64,000 bases of DNA from Arthrobacter pullicola. Its GTDB lineage: Bacteria; Actinomycetota; Actinomycetes; Actinomycetales; Micrococcaceae. Below the pieces are notes generated by a model, which ran no database searches, was not told the DNA's origin, and saw only the letters and a list, made by a program, of their open reading frames with translations. Of the stretch, positions 31,541-41,694 are shown one piece after another. Location of the stretch: positions 124,001 to 188,000 of the forward strand of contig NZ_JACSQC010000001.1 of assembly GCF_014836875.1 (NCBI RefSeq). The letters run 5' to 3'. Position 1 is the first letter of the stretch; every line of letters starts with the position of its first letter. The translations under genes were made by a program, and so were the position numbers.

Positions 31541-33172
31541 ATGTCTAACCGAGCCGGTACCCCTGCCCAGACCTCTGACCTCGTTGACCTGACGGCACTT
31601 CTGGATGCCTACTTCGACGTCGCACCCGACCCCTCCGATCCGGGTCAGCGCGTCGCTTTCGGCACCTCGGGCCACCGCGGCAGTTCACTCAACGCTGCCT
31701 TCAACGAACCGCACATCGCCGCCATCACGCAGGCGATCGTGGAGTACCGCACGGGGCAGGGCATCACGGGCCCCCTGTTCATGGGCAAGGACACCCATGC
31801 CCTCTCCGAACCGGCGCAGAACACTGCCCTGGAGGTGCTGGCAGGCAACGGCGTCAACGTACTGATCGACGTGCGGACCGGCTTTACGCCCACCCCGGCG
31901 CTGAGCCACGCCATCCTGACGCACAACGCCACCCGGACGGACCAGGCGGACGGGATCGTGATCACCCCGTCCCACAATCCGCCGGCCGACGGCGGATTCA
32001 AGTACAACCCACCCTCGGGCGGACCCGCAGATTCGGAGACCACCTCCTGGATCGCGAACCGGGCCAATGAGCTGCTCGAGAACGGATTGCGCGGCGTGAA
32101 GCGGATTCCGCTGGGCCAGGCCCGGCTGGCGGACTCCGTGGGTTCCTACGACTTCCTGCAGCACTATGTCGGGGACCTCGGCTCGGTCCTGAACATGGAC
32201 GCGATCGCTTCCTCCGGCCTGCACATCGGCGCAGACCCCATGGGTGGAGCCTCAGTGGACTACTGGGGTGCCATTGGTGAGCAGTACGGCCTGAACCTCA
32301 CCGTGGTGAATCCCAAGGTGGACCCGCAGTTCGGGTTTATGACCCTGGACTGGGATGAGAAGATCCGGATGGACTGCTCCTCTCCCCACGCCATGGCCTC
32401 GCTGATCGCGCAGGCAGGCCAGTACGACATCGCCACCGGCAACGATGCCGACGCCGACCGGCACGGGATCGTCACGCCCGACGCCGGGCTGATGAACCCG
32501 AACCACTACCTCGCCGCGGCCGTGGAGTACCTCTACGCCAACCGCTCCGGCTGGCGCGGGGACGCGATGGTCGGGAAAACCCTGGTCTCCTCCTCCATGA
32601 TCGACCGGGTCACCGCCAGCCTGGACCGCCGTCTGATGGAGGTTCCGGTGGGCTTCAAATGGTTTGTCCCGGGCCTGCTGTCCGGTGAAGTGGCCTTCGG
32701 CGGAGAGGAATCCGCCGGTGCGTCCTTCCTGCGCCTGGACGGAACGGCCTGGACCACGGATAAGGACGGCATCCTGCTGGCCCTGCTCGCCTCCGAAATC
32801 ACCGCCGTCACCTCGAAGACGCCGTCCCAGCACTACCGCGAACTCACCGGCCGCTTCGGTGACCCGGTCTACGCGCGCGTTGATGCCCCGGCCACCCGGG
32901 AACAGAAGGCAGCACTGTCCAAGCTCTCGCCGTCGGACGTCACCGCCACCACCCTGGCTGGCGAGGAGATCACCGCACGCCTGACCGAAGCGCCGGGCAA
33001 CGGCGCGGCTGTGGGCGGACTCAAGGTCACCACGGAGAACGCCTGGTTCGCCGCCCGGCCCTCCGGCACCGAAGACGTGTACAAGATCTACGCCGAGTCC
33101 TTTAAGGGCGCGGAGCACCTGCGCCAGGTCCAGGACGAGGCCAAGGCAATCGTGGACGGCGTCATTTCCTAA
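31541..33172 (+). CDS. pgm: phosphoglucomutase (alpha-D-glucose phosphate-specific)
   Basis: Interconverts glucose 1-phosphate and glucose 6-phosphate for glycogen, trehalose and envelope sugar synthesis. 543 aa. [13 protein letters not shown] carries the phosphoserine near residue 143, [10 protein letters not shown] the magnesium ligands near 300, and [18 protein letters not shown] binds phosphate near the C-terminus. The start [14 protein letters not shown] matches the E. coli Pgm beginning, so I choose 31541 over the in-frame ATG at 31529. No strong ribosome-binding site is seen before either start. Confidence 0.95.
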   Translation: MSNRAGTPAQTSDLVDLTALLDAYFDVAPDPSDPGQRVAFGTSGHRGSSLNAAFNEPHIAAITQAIVEYRTGQGITGPLFMGKDTHALSEPAQNTALEVLAGNGVNVLIDVRTGFTPTPALSHAILTHNATRTDQADGIVITPSHNPPADGGFKYNPPSGGPADSETTSWIANRANELLENGLRGVKRIPLGQARLADSVGSYDFLQHYVGDLGSVLNMDAIASSGLHIGADPMGGASVDYWGAIGEQYGLNLTVVNPKVDPQFGFMTLDWDEKIRMDCSSPHAMASLIAQAGQYDIATGNDADADRHGIVTPDAGLMNPNHYLAAAVEYLYANRSGWRGDAMVGKTLVSSSMIDRVTASLDRRLMEVPVGFKWFVPGLLSGEVAFGGEESAGASFLRLDGTAWTTDKDGILLALLASEITAVTSKTPSQHYRELTGRFGDPVYARVDAPATREQKAALSKLSPSDVTATTLAGEEITARLTEAPGNGAAVGGLKVTTENAWFAARPSGTEDVYKIYAESFKGAEHLRQVQDEAKAIVDGVIS

Positions 33173-33188
33173 CTGATGCGCATCAGCT

Positions 33189-33222
33189 AAGCGGCTCCGG
33201 GACTTCCAGCCGGGGGCCGCTT
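33189..33222. terminator. bidirectional terminator-like hairpin between pgm and the aldehyde dehydrogenase gene
   Basis: AAGCGGCtCCGG pairs with CCGGgGGCCGCTT. The left flank carries A residues and the right flank GCATTTTG, so both convergent genes could use it. It starts 17 bases after pgm. Confidence 0.7.
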
Positions 33223-33240
33223 GCATTTTGTTCGGTGCCG

Positions 33241-34647
33241 CTAAAGCAGGCGCCGCAGGATTTTCGACTTGAACCCGTTATAGGGCGGATACGCCACGCG
33301 CAGGGTGTCCAGCAGGGTGCCCTTGGAGAAGACCGGCCGCAGCTGGCTGAACGTGTCGAAGGAGGCCTTGCCGTGATAGGCGCCCATTCCGCTGGCTCCC
33401 GCGCCGCCGAACGGGAGTTCGGGGACGGCCAGCTGCACGATCGCCGCGTTGTGGTTCACGCTGCCCGCCCGGATTCCCTCCTCGAACCGGAGCTGCTGCG
33501 CCGCCGAGGAGGTAAACAGGTAGGAAGCCAGCGGTGCCGGCCGGGAGTTAATGATGTCCATGGCCGCGCCGAGGTCCGGCACGGTCACCACGGGCAGGAT
33601 CGGCCCGAAGATCTCCTCCTGCATCACCGGGGACTCCAGTGGAACTCCGGTGAGGATCGTGGGTTCCAAGTACAGGCTGTCCCGGTCGCTGCGGCCGCCG
33701 CAGGCGACTGTCCCGTCCTGGAGGTAGCCGGTGAGCCGGTCGAAATGGCTTTCATTGACGATCCGGCCGAAGTCCGGGCTCCGGGACGGATCCTTGCCGA
33801 CAAATTCGCGGATGGCCTTGCCGAGGTGCTTCACCAGCTTTGGTGCAACGTCCGGCGTCGCCAGCAGATAGTCCGGCGCCACGCAGGTCTGCCCCGCGTT
33901 CAACAGCTTCCCGTACACCAGCCGCCGTGTGATGGTGGCCAGGTTCCCGTCCAGCACGACGGCGGGAGACTTGCCGCCCAGCTCCAGGGTGACCGGCGTC
34001 AGGTGCTCGGCGGCGGCCCGCATTACTACCTTCCCGACGCGCTCTCCGCCGGTGAAGAAGATGTGGTCGAAGTGTTCCTTCAGCAGCGCCTCGGATTCCG
34101 CCTGCGCCCCCTCGATCACCACTACTGCCTCGGAATCGAGGTACTCGGGCAGCAGGCGGGCCAGGGTCCGGGAGGTTTCCGGGGCCAGTTCGCTGGGTTT
34201 GAGCACCGCGGCGTTGCCGGCCGCCAGGGCGCCGATCAGGGGTGCCAGCAGCAGCTGCACCGGGTAGTTCCACGGCGCGATGATCAGCACCACCCCCAGC
34301 GGCTGGGGTTCGGTGCGGGCCGACGCCGGCTGCAGGCCGAGCGGGACCGGCACCTTCCGGACGCGGGTCCAGGCGTCCAGGTGCTTGAGCGTGTATTCCG
34401 CCTCTGACCGGGTGATGGAGACCTCGGTCAGATAGCCTTCGAGCGGGTTCTTGCCCAAGTCGGCATGCAGGGCCGCAACCAGCTCCGCCTCGCGTTCGGA
34501 GAGCATCCGGAGCAGAGCCTTCAGCTGCTCACGCCGCCACGCCAGCGGGCGGGTCCGGCCGGCGTCATACGTTTTCCGGACTGCGGCGATCCGTGCAGGA
34601 ATGCCATCAACGACTGTTCCGGTTTGGGTTTCGATTTCTGCTCTCAT
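33241..34647 (-). CDS. aldehyde dehydrogenase family protein
   Basis: NAD(P)-dependent oxidation of an aldehyde, 468 aa. The catalytic Cys is in NAGQTCVAPDYLLA near residue 255 and the general-base Glu is in TLELGGKSP near 217. The layout resembles the class 3 / coniferyl aldehyde dehydrogenase group, which lacks the long N-terminus. PWNYPVQLLLAPLIGALAAGN is the nucleotide-binding region. The ATG at 34647 overlaps the stop of the upstream SDR by four bases, so the pair probably works on the same alcohol-to-acid route. Confidence 0.92.
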   Translation of the reverse strand: MRAEIETQTGTVVDGIPARIAAVRKTYDAGRTRPLAWRREQLKALLRMLSEREAELVAALHADLGKNPLEGYLTEVSITRSEAEYTLKHLDAWTRVRKVPVPLGLQPASARTEPQPLGVVLIIAPWNYPVQLLLAPLIGALAAGNAAVLKPSELAPETSRTLARLLPEYLDSEAVVVIEGAQAESEALLKEHFDHIFFTGGERVGKVVMRAAAEHLTPVTLELGGKSPAVVLDGNLATITRRLVYGKLLNAGQTCVAPDYLLATPDVAPKLVKHLGKAIREFVGKDPSRSPDFGRIVNESHFDRLTGYLQDGTVACGGRSDRDSLYLEPTILTGVPLESPVMQEEIFGPILPVVTVPDLGAAMDIINSRPAPLASYLFTSSAAQQLRFEEGIRAGSVNHNAAIVQLAVPELPFGGAGASGMGAYHGKASFDTFSQLRPVFSKGTLLDTLRVAYPPYNGFKSKILRRLL

Positions 34648-35546
34648 GCCCGGCTCCCCGTTTCCTGGTTCTGCTGCTCCTGCTCCGTCGCGGCCGGCTG
34701 CCGGGCCGGCGCAGCGGCACCCGCCTGACGGCCGGTGAACTGGTCCATTGACTGGTAAACCTTGAACACCCTGCCGGCCACCACGTCCCAGGCCGGCTGC
34801 GGCAGCAGGCCGCGCAGGGCACTTCCCAGCGCCACGGTCCACGGCAGCTGCACCCGGGCCTTGCCTTCCAGCAGGGCAGCCCAGGCCTTGTTGACCACGA
34901 ACTCCGGCTCCATCAGCGGGGTCATCAACGGACCGCGGGCACCCTCGAACATGCCGGTCTTGATATAGCTCGGGATCAAGGTGGTCACCTGCACATGGCC
35001 GTGGCCTGCTTTGACGAGTTCCAGCCGCAGCGAGTCGCTCCATCCGATCACGGCCCATTTGGACGCCGTGTAGACGCTCATTTTCGGCACCGAGAGGGTG
35101 CCGGAGGCGGAAGCGACGTTCAGGATACGAGCCGGAGTCCGGCGTTCGATCATGGCCGGCAGGAAGGCCCGGGTGATGTGCATCGGGGCCAGGGTATTCA
35201 CGTTCATCACGGCGTCGATGTCCGCATCCGAATGGTCCCAGAAATAACTTCCGCGGACGATTCCGGCGTTGTTGATCAGCACATCCGGTGCACCCGCCTC
35301 CGCCAGCACGGCTCCGGCTGCCTGGAACACCTCATCCACGGAGGCGATATCCAGCTCATAGGGGTGGATCTCCGCGCCGCCCAGCGCGCGCAGTTCAGCA
35401 GCCGTGGTGCGCAGCGCCTGCGCATCGCGGTCCCAGAGGACCACCGCCCGGGCACCCTCGCGCACGGCCCGTTCCGCGTAGAGCCGGCCCATTCCCATGG
35501 CGCCGCCGGTGACGAGGACGCTCCGTCCAGAAACTGATATACCCAC
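34644..35546 (-). CDS. SDR family NAD(P)-dependent oxidoreductase
   Basis: 300 aa. The cofactor motif is VLVTGGAMGMGRLYAERA (TGxxxGxG), NNAG is present (LINNAGIVRG), and the catalytic YxxxK is YTASKWAVI near residue 158. A C-terminal tail of about 35 residues (Gln/Ala-rich) is low in complexity. With the coupled aldehyde dehydrogenase it could oxidise an alcohol to an acid; substrate unknown. The start at 35546 (GTG) leaves a 144-base divergent region to the NCS2 permease. Confidence 0.9.
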   Translation of the reverse strand: MGISVSGRSVLVTGGAMGMGRLYAERAVREGARAVVLWDRDAQALRTTAAELRALGGAEIHPYELDIASVDEVFQAAGAVLAEAGAPDVLINNAGIVRGSYFWDHSDADIDAVMNVNTLAPMHITRAFLPAMIERRTPARILNVASASGTLSVPKMSVYTASKWAVIGWSDSLRLELVKAGHGHVQVTTLIPSYIKTGMFEGARGPLMTPLMEPEFVVNKAWAALLEGKARVQLPWTVALGSALRGLLPQPAWDVVAGRVFKVYQSMDQFTGRQAGAAAPARQPAATEQEQQNQETGSRA

Positions 35547-35690
35547 GCTGTTCCGTCCGTTCCAGGCCGCAGGGCAGCCAATCGCTTGCCGGTAAAATAC
35601 TGGGTGCCGTGCAACAAAGGCATGCTAACCGTGCCGCACCGGTAACATTCTCCACGAATCATTCCCCCTTGTCCTTTGGAAGGCACACGT

Positions 35691-37004
35691 ATGAGCAGGC
35701 TAGGCACAGACTGGACAATGCACGGCGATGGCAAGACCATTCGGCCGGGTGCCTATGTAGCCCCGGATGAACGCCTCACCTGGCCCCGGACCATCGGCAT
35801 CGGCGCCCAGCACGTGGTCGCCATGTTCGGGGCAACGTTCCTGGTTCCGCTGCTGACAGGGTTCCCGCCGGCCACCACGCTGCTGTTCTCCGGCATTGGC
35901 ACGATCCTGTTCCTGATCATCACGGCAGGAAAGGTTCCCAGCTACCTGGGTTCGTCCTTCGCGTTCATTGCGCCCATTGGTGCCGCCGTGAACCAGCATG
36001 GCCCCGGCGGTGCCCTGGGCGGCATCATCATGGCCGGCGCCACGCTGTTCCTGATCGGCCTGGCGGCCCAGCTGGCCGGAACCCGCTGGATCCAGGTCCT
36101 GATGCCTCCGATAGTGACCGGCGCGATTGTCGCCCTGATCGGCCTGAACCTGGCTCCCACCACCAAAACCAATTACGAGGCCGGCCCGCTCACAGCCACC
36201 GTCACCGTGGTGGCCATCCTGCTGTGCACCGTGCTGTTCAAGGGACTGATCGGCCGTCTCTCGATCCTGGTGGGTGTGCTCGCCGGCTACGTGGCAGCCA
36301 TCATCCAGGGTGAAGTGGACTTCGCCGCCATCAACGACGCCGGCTGGTTCGGCCTGCCTGAGTTCACCGCACCCACCTTCCATTTCAATGTCATTGGGCT
36401 CTTTGTGCCGGTGGTGCTGGTGCTGGTCGCCGAGAACATCGGCCATGTGAAGTCCGTGGCAGCCATGACCGGCCGCAACCTCGATCCCTACACCGGCCGG
36501 GCACTGATGGCCGACGGCGTCGCCACCATGCTGGCCGGGTCCGGCGGCGGATCGGGCACCACCACCTATGCCGAGAACATCGGCGTCATGGCAGCTTCGC
36601 GCGTGTACTCCACCGCCGCCTACTGGGTGGCCGGCATCGTGGCAGTGCTGCTAAGCCTCTTCCCAAAGTTCGGCGCCCTGATCGCCACCATCCCTGCCGG
36701 CGTCCTCGGCGGAGCCGGCGTGGTGCTGTACGGCATGATCGGCATCCTGGGGGTGCGCATCTGGGTTGATAACCGGGTGAACTTCTCCAACCCGATCAAC
36801 CTCTCAGTCGCCGGCGTGGCGCTGGTGGTGGGAATCGCCAACTACACCTGGAACGTCGCCGGACTGACCTTCGAAGGCATCGCGCTCGGTACGGCTGCCA
36901 CCCTGGTGATCTACCACGGCATGAGCGCGATCGCGCGGTGGCGCGGCACCATGCCGGACGAGCCGCAGGAAGACGTTGGCGCCAAGCCCTCCAGCCTGGG
37001 CTAG
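35691..37004 (+). CDS. NCS2 family nucleobase:cation symporter (uracil permease-like)
   Basis: Proton-coupled import of a nucleobase, most likely uracil. 437 aa, about 14 segments. RTIGIGAQHVVAMFGATFLVP is the conserved TM1 region with the QH motif, and LVLVAENIGHVKSVAAMTGR carries the Glu of the binding site. GSGGGSGTTTYAENIGVMAAS is the family signature. It is close to UraA. The ATG at 35691 with GGAAGG is preferred to the TTG at 35676. It converges on glycerate kinase with a 17-base gap. Confidence 0.92.
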   Translation: MSRLGTDWTMHGDGKTIRPGAYVAPDERLTWPRTIGIGAQHVVAMFGATFLVPLLTGFPPATTLLFSGIGTILFLIITAGKVPSYLGSSFAFIAPIGAAVNQHGPGGALGGIIMAGATLFLIGLAAQLAGTRWIQVLMPPIVTGAIVALIGLNLAPTTKTNYEAGPLTATVTVVAILLCTVLFKGLIGRLSILVGVLAGYVAAIIQGEVDFAAINDAGWFGLPEFTAPTFHFNVIGLFVPVVLVLVAENIGHVKSVAAMTGRNLDPYTGRALMADGVATMLAGSGGGSGTTTYAENIGVMAASRVYSTAAYWVAGIVAVLLSLFPKFGALIATIPAGVLGGAGVVLYGMIGILGVRIWVDNRVNFSNPINLSVAGVALVVGIANYTWNVAGLTFEGIALGTAATLVIYHGMSAIARWRGTMPDEPQEDVGAKPSSLG

Positions 37005-37021
37005 GACCGGTCAGAGCTGAT

Positions 37022-38131
37022 TCAGGCCCCTTCGAGGGCCGCACGGGTGGCCCGGGCGACGTAATAGTCCGCCCGGGCCATTGCGTCTTCCGGGCTCTGT
37101 GCCAGGTCCAGCAGGCTGACCGCAGCCTCCACCCCGTACTCCGCCAGGACCCTGGGTTCCAGCGTGATCCGGCCGGCAATCAGCACCACGGGTATGCCGG
37201 CACCCGCTGCCAGCCGGGCGACTTCCAGCGGAGCCTTGCCGAAACGGGACTGGTCATCCATCGAACCTTCACCGGTCAGGACCAGGTCAGCGCCGGCCAG
37301 GGCAGGAACAAGCCCCACCAGGTCCGCAATGAGGTCGAACCCGGGTTCCAGGACGGCGTCCGTGAAGGCCAGGAACGCTGCCGGAAATCCCCCGGCGGCA
37401 CCCGCACCGGGAACATCGACGTCGACGCCGGTGGCTTCCTTCAGCAGCCGGGCCCAGTGGGCCAGCGCCTCATCGAGCAGCAGCCGGGCAGACCCGTCGG
37501 CACCCTTCTGCCCGCCGAAAACATGGGCAGCACCGTCGGCACCCGTCAACGGATTGGTGACGTCGGCGGCGATCCGGATCCGGACGTCCGCCAGCCGCGG
37601 GTCCATCCCTGTTCCATCCACCGCCTGGGCCAGGGCCAGTCCGGCACCGCCGGGCGGAACCGGGCTGCCGTCCGCCGCCAGGATCTCCAGGCCCAGCGCC
37701 TGGAGCGCGCCGGCACCGCCGTCGGTCATCGCCGATCCGCCGATGCCGAGGATGATCTCCCTGGCGCCGGCGTCAAGGGCCGCCGTGATGAGCTGGCCGC
37801 TGCCGTAGCTTGAGGCGGCCAGGGATGTTTGCACCGAGGGCTCCACCAGCATCAGCCCGGAGGAGCGCGCGGTCTCAATGACCGCCGTCGTACCGTCCAG
37901 CGCCCACACAGCCGTGATTTCGCGGCCCAGGGGTCCACGCACCCGGCTGGTCTGTTCCACCGCACCGGCGGCCAGCGCCGCTTCCAGGGTTCCCTCACCG
38001 CCGTCGGCGACCGGCAGCCGGGTTACTTCGGCGTCCGGATACACCCCCAGTACGCCCTGGGCCATGGCTGCTGCGGCTTCTTCGGCGCTGAGGCTGCCTT
38101 TGAACTTATCCGGGGCTATGAGGACACGCAT
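37022..38131 (-). CDS. glycerate kinase (type II, GarK/GlxK family)
   Basis: Phosphorylates glycerate in glyoxylate/glycerate metabolism. 369 aa. It starts MRVLIAPDKFKGSLSAEEAAAAM, the family hallmark; LPVADGGEGTLEAAL and GIGGSAMTDGGAGALQALG line the active site. DLVLTGEGSMDDQSRFGK near residue 270 is the other conserved block. The ATG at 38131 is preferred to the in-frame ATG at 38140 because the protein then begins at the conserved first strand. Confidence 0.93.
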   Translation of the reverse strand: MRVLIAPDKFKGSLSAEEAAAAMAQGVLGVYPDAEVTRLPVADGGEGTLEAALAAGAVEQTSRVRGPLGREITAVWALDGTTAVIETARSSGLMLVEPSVQTSLAASSYGSGQLITAALDAGAREIILGIGGSAMTDGGAGALQALGLEILAADGSPVPPGGAGLALAQAVDGTGMDPRLADVRIRIAADVTNPLTGADGAAHVFGGQKGADGSARLLLDEALAHWARLLKEATGVDVDVPGAGAAGGFPAAFLAFTDAVLEPGFDLIADLVGLVPALAGADLVLTGEGSMDDQSRFGKAPLEVARLAAGAGIPVVLIAGRITLEPRVLAEYGVEAAVSLLDLAQSPEDAMARADYYVARATRAALEGA

Positions 38132-38191
38132 GGGTTCCATCCTGCCAGCGTTTCCTTAGCCGGGACAGCACGGCGGGCGGGCGGGGGCCAG

Positions 38192-39007
38192 TCAGTCCGC
38201 CGGCCCCTGCGGCCAGGAACCACGGGAGGCCAACACCGCGGCCAGCTCATCTGCCCGGTCCGAAACCAGACCGTCAACACCGAGGTCCAGCAGCCCCTCC
38301 ATCAGTTCCTTCTGGTTGACGGTCCAGACGTGCACCTGGATTCCCGCCCGGTGGCAGCGGCGCAGGAAAGCAGGTGTCACCACGGGAAGCGTCCGGAAGC
38401 GAAGCGGAACCTGGACGCACTGGAACCGGCCAATCCGGGCCACAGTCCGGCCCAGCCCGAGAGGGGAAAGCAGCAGCAGCAGCGCCGTGGCCAAGGATCC
38501 GGCGGAGCTGGCGGCAGGCTGGCTCAGCTGCCGCAGGCACTGCAGCCGCCGCCGGTCGGAGAAGGAGGTGACCAGGACCCGGTCATGGGCCTGGTGCTTT
38601 TCGATCAGCGCTGCGAGCGCCTCGGCTCCCGCTGCGTCCTTGATGTCCACGTTCAGGCGCATCCGGGGCCAGTGGACCAGCAGTTCCTCGAATGTTGGAA
38701 TGGGTTCAGTCCCACCCACGCGCACGCCGTGCAGCTCCCGCAGGCTCCTGCGGCCAATCGCGCCGCTGGCATCCGTCACCCGGTCCAGCGTCTCATCGTG
38801 GAAAGCCATCAGGACGCCGTCGCTGGTGGTCCGTACATCCGTCTCCAGGTACCCGAATCCAAGCTCCGCAGCGGCTTCGAAAGCCACCATGGTGTTTTCC
38901 AGGCCCGCCGGGGAGAAGCCGCGGTGGGCCAGGCCCAGCGGACCCGGCACGGCGTCGGAGGCCGGCGGGAAGTAGTACGGCAGTGAGTTCGGCAGGGCAG
39001 TGTTCAC
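38192..39007 (-). CDS. glycerophosphodiester phosphodiesterase
   Basis: Hydrolyses deacylated phospholipids to glycerol 3-phosphate and an alcohol. About 271 aa. LGLAHRGFSPAGLENTMVAF carries catalytic HR and Glu, LETDVRTTSDGVLMAFHDE the metal-binding Glu/Asp and second His, and VHVWTVNQKELMEGLLDLG the C-terminal conserved block. No signal peptide, so a cytoplasmic form. The start is uncertain: GTG at 39007 is used here, and TTG at 39040 is possible. Neither has a good ribosome-binding site. It is divergent from the mprF-like gene. Confidence 0.88.
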   Translation of the reverse strand: MNTALPNSLPYYFPPASDAVPGPLGLAHRGFSPAGLENTMVAFEAAAELGFGYLETDVRTTSDGVLMAFHDETLDRVTDASGAIGRRSLRELHGVRVGGTEPIPTFEELLVHWPRMRLNVDIKDAAGAEALAALIEKHQAHDRVLVTSFSDRRRLQCLRQLSQPAASSAGSLATALLLLLSPLGLGRTVARIGRFQCVQVPLRFRTLPVVTPAFLRRCHRAGIQVHVWTVNQKELMEGLLDLGVDGLVSDRADELAAVLASRGSWPQGPAD

Positions 39008-39140
39008 AGGGTGTACTTTATCCTCAGCACACGGCAGCAACCCGGACAGGTACCGGTCCGCTGCGCCGGGAGCGTCACTACAATGGCGGCACCGTTACGG
39101 GCGCGGAACCCCGCGGCGCCGCAGCCAGGGAGGTGGCCCA

Positions 39141-41681
39141 ATGCAGCATGGAGTCTCTGCCTGGCACCGGCTCCGGCGGTTGGCGCGCTGGCAGGCGGAT
39201 GTGCTGCGCGGAAGCCTGCGCAGGGCACCGGTGACGCTGGGCTTTGTGGCTCTGTTCTGGCTGCTCGGCATCCTGACCTCGACCATTGCCTCGGGCCCGG
39301 AAGAACCTCTGCTGGACTGGGTCAGCGTATCCTCTGAGTCCCTGCCGGAATACTGGCCCTCACTGCTGCTCTCCGCGTTTTGGGCGACCGGCCTGGCCGG
39401 CTATATCGGCGGCACAGTCCTGGCCCTGGTGGTGGGGGTGGCCGCGGAGGGAATCCTGGGGAGCCGGCGGTTCCTCGCCGCGGCCGCCGGCACCCAGGTG
39501 GCAGGTGCCCTGCTCGCGACCAGCTTCGCTGCCGTCTCGGGATTCTTCTTCGGTGAATGGGGCCGGGAACTGACAGCGGAGTCGTTTGTTGGTCCCGTGG
39601 CGTTCCTGTGCGGATCCGCGGCGGCAGCCAGTGCGGGGCTGGAAACCCTCTGGCGCCGGCGCCTGCGGCTGCTCCTCTTCACCCTGCTGGTGCTGCTGGC
39701 CCTGTATTCGGGTTCCTTCCAGGACGTGATGGCACTTGGCGCCGCTTTGACGGGCGGCCTCTGCGGTCCGCTGCTGTTCGGCCGCCGGCCCCGGATGCCG
39801 CGGAAGATCGCCTCCACCCGCCGGGAAGCCCGGGTGCTGGTGGCCCTGGCGGTGCTGGCTTCCGCTGTTGGTCCCGTCCTGGCTGCCTTGAACGCCCACG
39901 CCGTAGGCCCGCTGTCGGTGCTTCGCTATCTGTTCACCTATGTGGAGGCGACCAGCCCCCAGGACCTCGCTGAACTGTGTGCCGAGGCCGGGCGCGGGGC
40001 CGAATGCAGTGCTGCACGTTTCGAGCTTCGTGCCGGACCCGCCGGGTTTTTCCTGGCCACCCTGCCGCAGGTTCTGCTGGTGGTGTTCTCGGACGGGCTG
40101 CGCCGGGGCCGGCGCTTCGCCTGGCTGGCTGCCCTGATCCTGCAGGCTGGCCTGACGCTGGCGGCGGGGTTCCGGATCTACCGCTACCTGACGGGAAATC
40201 CTGCCGGGGAACGGTACGAGTTTGGTGCCGTGGAACAACCGCTGGCCCTGCTCCTTCCCATGCTGGTTCCGGTAGCAGTCATGGCCCTGCTGGCCGGCAC
40301 CGGAAGGCTGTTTACCGTTTCCGCCCCGCCCGGGACCTACCGCAGGCTCACGGCCAGCGCTGGACTTGCCGCTGCGGTCCTGGCCGCCTGCTATGTCGCC
40401 GGCGGGTATTTGGCCCGCACCTCTTTTAGTCCGGAAGCGACGGTCCGGGCCCTGCTGGCCGATCTGCCCCAACGGTTCCTCCCTGTGCTGGAACTGCGGA
40501 ACCACTCTCCCTCTTTGCTTCCCCAGACCCTGCCGGCAGCCCTTCTGTATGAGGGAGTGGGCGTGGCCTTCTGGGTCCTCACCTGCATCCTGCTTGTTCG
40601 CTCCTTCCTCCTTCCGGTGCCGGAGAAACACCCCGAGGATGTGGACCGCGCCCGGGAACTGCTGACCAGTCAGGGCGGCAGCACGCTGTCCTGGATGACG
40701 CTGTGGGCCGGGAACTCCTACTGGTTCGCCCCTACCGGAAGGTCCTACATCGCCTACCGGGAGAGTTTTGGCGTTGCGCTGACCGTGGGCGATCCGGTGG
40801 GCCCGGAGGCTGAGCGCCGGGAGGTCCTGGATGGCTTTATGGCGTTCTGCAGTGACCAGGGCACCACCCCCTGCTTCTATTCCGTGGGTGCCGGAACGGA
40901 GGACATCACCTCCGTTCGGGGATTCGCCAGTCTCCAGGTCGCCGAAGAAACAGTCCTGGAACTGGGTGCGCTGGCGTTCAAAGGGAAGAAGTTCCAGGAT
41001 CTGCGCACGGCCCTGAACCGTGCGGAAAAGTCCGGCGTTCGCGCCGAATGGACCACCTTCGGCACCGCTCCCCTTTCCGTGATCGACCAGATCCACGTCA
41101 TCTCCGAAGAGTGGGTGGCAGACAAGCACATGCCGGAGATGGGTTTCACCCTCGGCGGACTGGAGGAAATGGAGGATCCCAACGTCCGGCTGCTGATTGC
41201 CATCGATGAAGACCGGACCGTCCACGGCGTGACATCCTGGCTGCCCGTCTACCAGGGCGGCCACATCCAGGGCTGGACGCTGGACTTCATGCGGCGGCGC
41301 AGCCGCGGGTTCCCCGCCGCCATGGACTTTCTGATCGCCTCGGCTGCCCTGTCCTTGCAGGAGGAGGGGTACCGGTTCCTCAGCCTCTCCGGGGCACCGT
41401 TGGCACGAGCCAGGGACAGCGCGGGCGAGGAGGAGAATCCTCCGGTGATGGACTGGCTCCTGGACCGGCTCGGCGCTGCCCTGGAACCGGTCTATGGCTT
41501 TCGGTCACTGCTGGCTTTTAAGGCAAAGTTCCAGCCGCGCTACATCCCGCTCTACATGGCCTATCCGGATGCCGCTTCTCTGCCAGCGATTGGAAATGCC
41601 CTCAGCCGTGCGTATCTCCCCCACGTCTCCGTCGGCCAGGGATTGAGCATCGCCCGCCGGATCGTCGGCACAGCCCGGTGA
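39141..41681 (+). CDS. MprF-type aminoacyl-lipid synthase with rhomboid-like membrane domain
   Basis: 846 aa. The C-terminal about 330 residues are a DUF2156/MprF catalytic domain (YWFAPTGRSYIAYRE, FKGKKFQDLRTALNRAEKSG, MDFLIASAALSLQEEGY) that transfers an amino acid from aminoacyl-tRNA to phosphatidylglycerol or a diacylglycerol lipid. About 500 residues of membrane segments precede it. The early part (GPVAFLCGSAAAASA then GAALTGGLCGPLLFG) looks rhomboid-like without an obvious Ser/His dyad rather than a standard MprF flippase. No LysRS domain is fused. The start ATG at 39141 follows GGAGG. It is first in an operon with an esterase and a PAP2 phosphatase. Confidence 0.85.
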   Translation: MQHGVSAWHRLRRLARWQADVLRGSLRRAPVTLGFVALFWLLGILTSTIASGPEEPLLDWVSVSSESLPEYWPSLLLSAFWATGLAGYIGGTVLALVVGVAAEGILGSRRFLAAAAGTQVAGALLATSFAAVSGFFFGEWGRELTAESFVGPVAFLCGSAAAASAGLETLWRRRLRLLLFTLLVLLALYSGSFQDVMALGAALTGGLCGPLLFGRRPRMPRKIASTRREARVLVALAVLASAVGPVLAALNAHAVGPLSVLRYLFTYVEATSPQDLAELCAEAGRGAECSAARFELRAGPAGFFLATLPQVLLVVFSDGLRRGRRFAWLAALILQAGLTLAAGFRIYRYLTGNPAGERYEFGAVEQPLALLLPMLVPVAVMALLAGTGRLFTVSAPPGTYRRLTASAGLAAAVLAACYVAGGYLARTSFSPEATVRALLADLPQRFLPVLELRNHSPSLLPQTLPAALLYEGVGVAFWVLTCILLVRSFLLPVPEKHPEDVDRARELLTSQGGSTLSWMTLWAGNSYWFAPTGRSYIAYRESFGVALTVGDPVGPEAERREVLDGFMAFCSDQGTTPCFYSVGAGTEDITSVRGFASLQVAEETVLELGALAFKGKKFQDLRTALNRAEKSGVRAEWTTFGTAPLSVIDQIHVISEEWVADKHMPEMGFTLGGLEEMEDPNVRLLIAIDEDRTVHGVTSWLPVYQGGHIQGWTLDFMRRRSRGFPAAMDFLIASAALSLQEEGYRFLSLSGAPLARARDSAGEEENPPVMDWLLDRLGAALEPVYGFRSLLAFKAKFQPRYIPLYMAYPDAASLPAIGNALSRAYLPHVSVGQGLSIARRIVGTAR

Positions 41682-41694
41682 ACGGCTGCCTTCG

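Noticed and set aside
39360-41264. A 634-codon minus-strand frame opposite the MprF-type gene.
   Set aside because: Gln/Gly/Arg-rich shadow with no motif; the plus-strand gene has clear MprF motifs.
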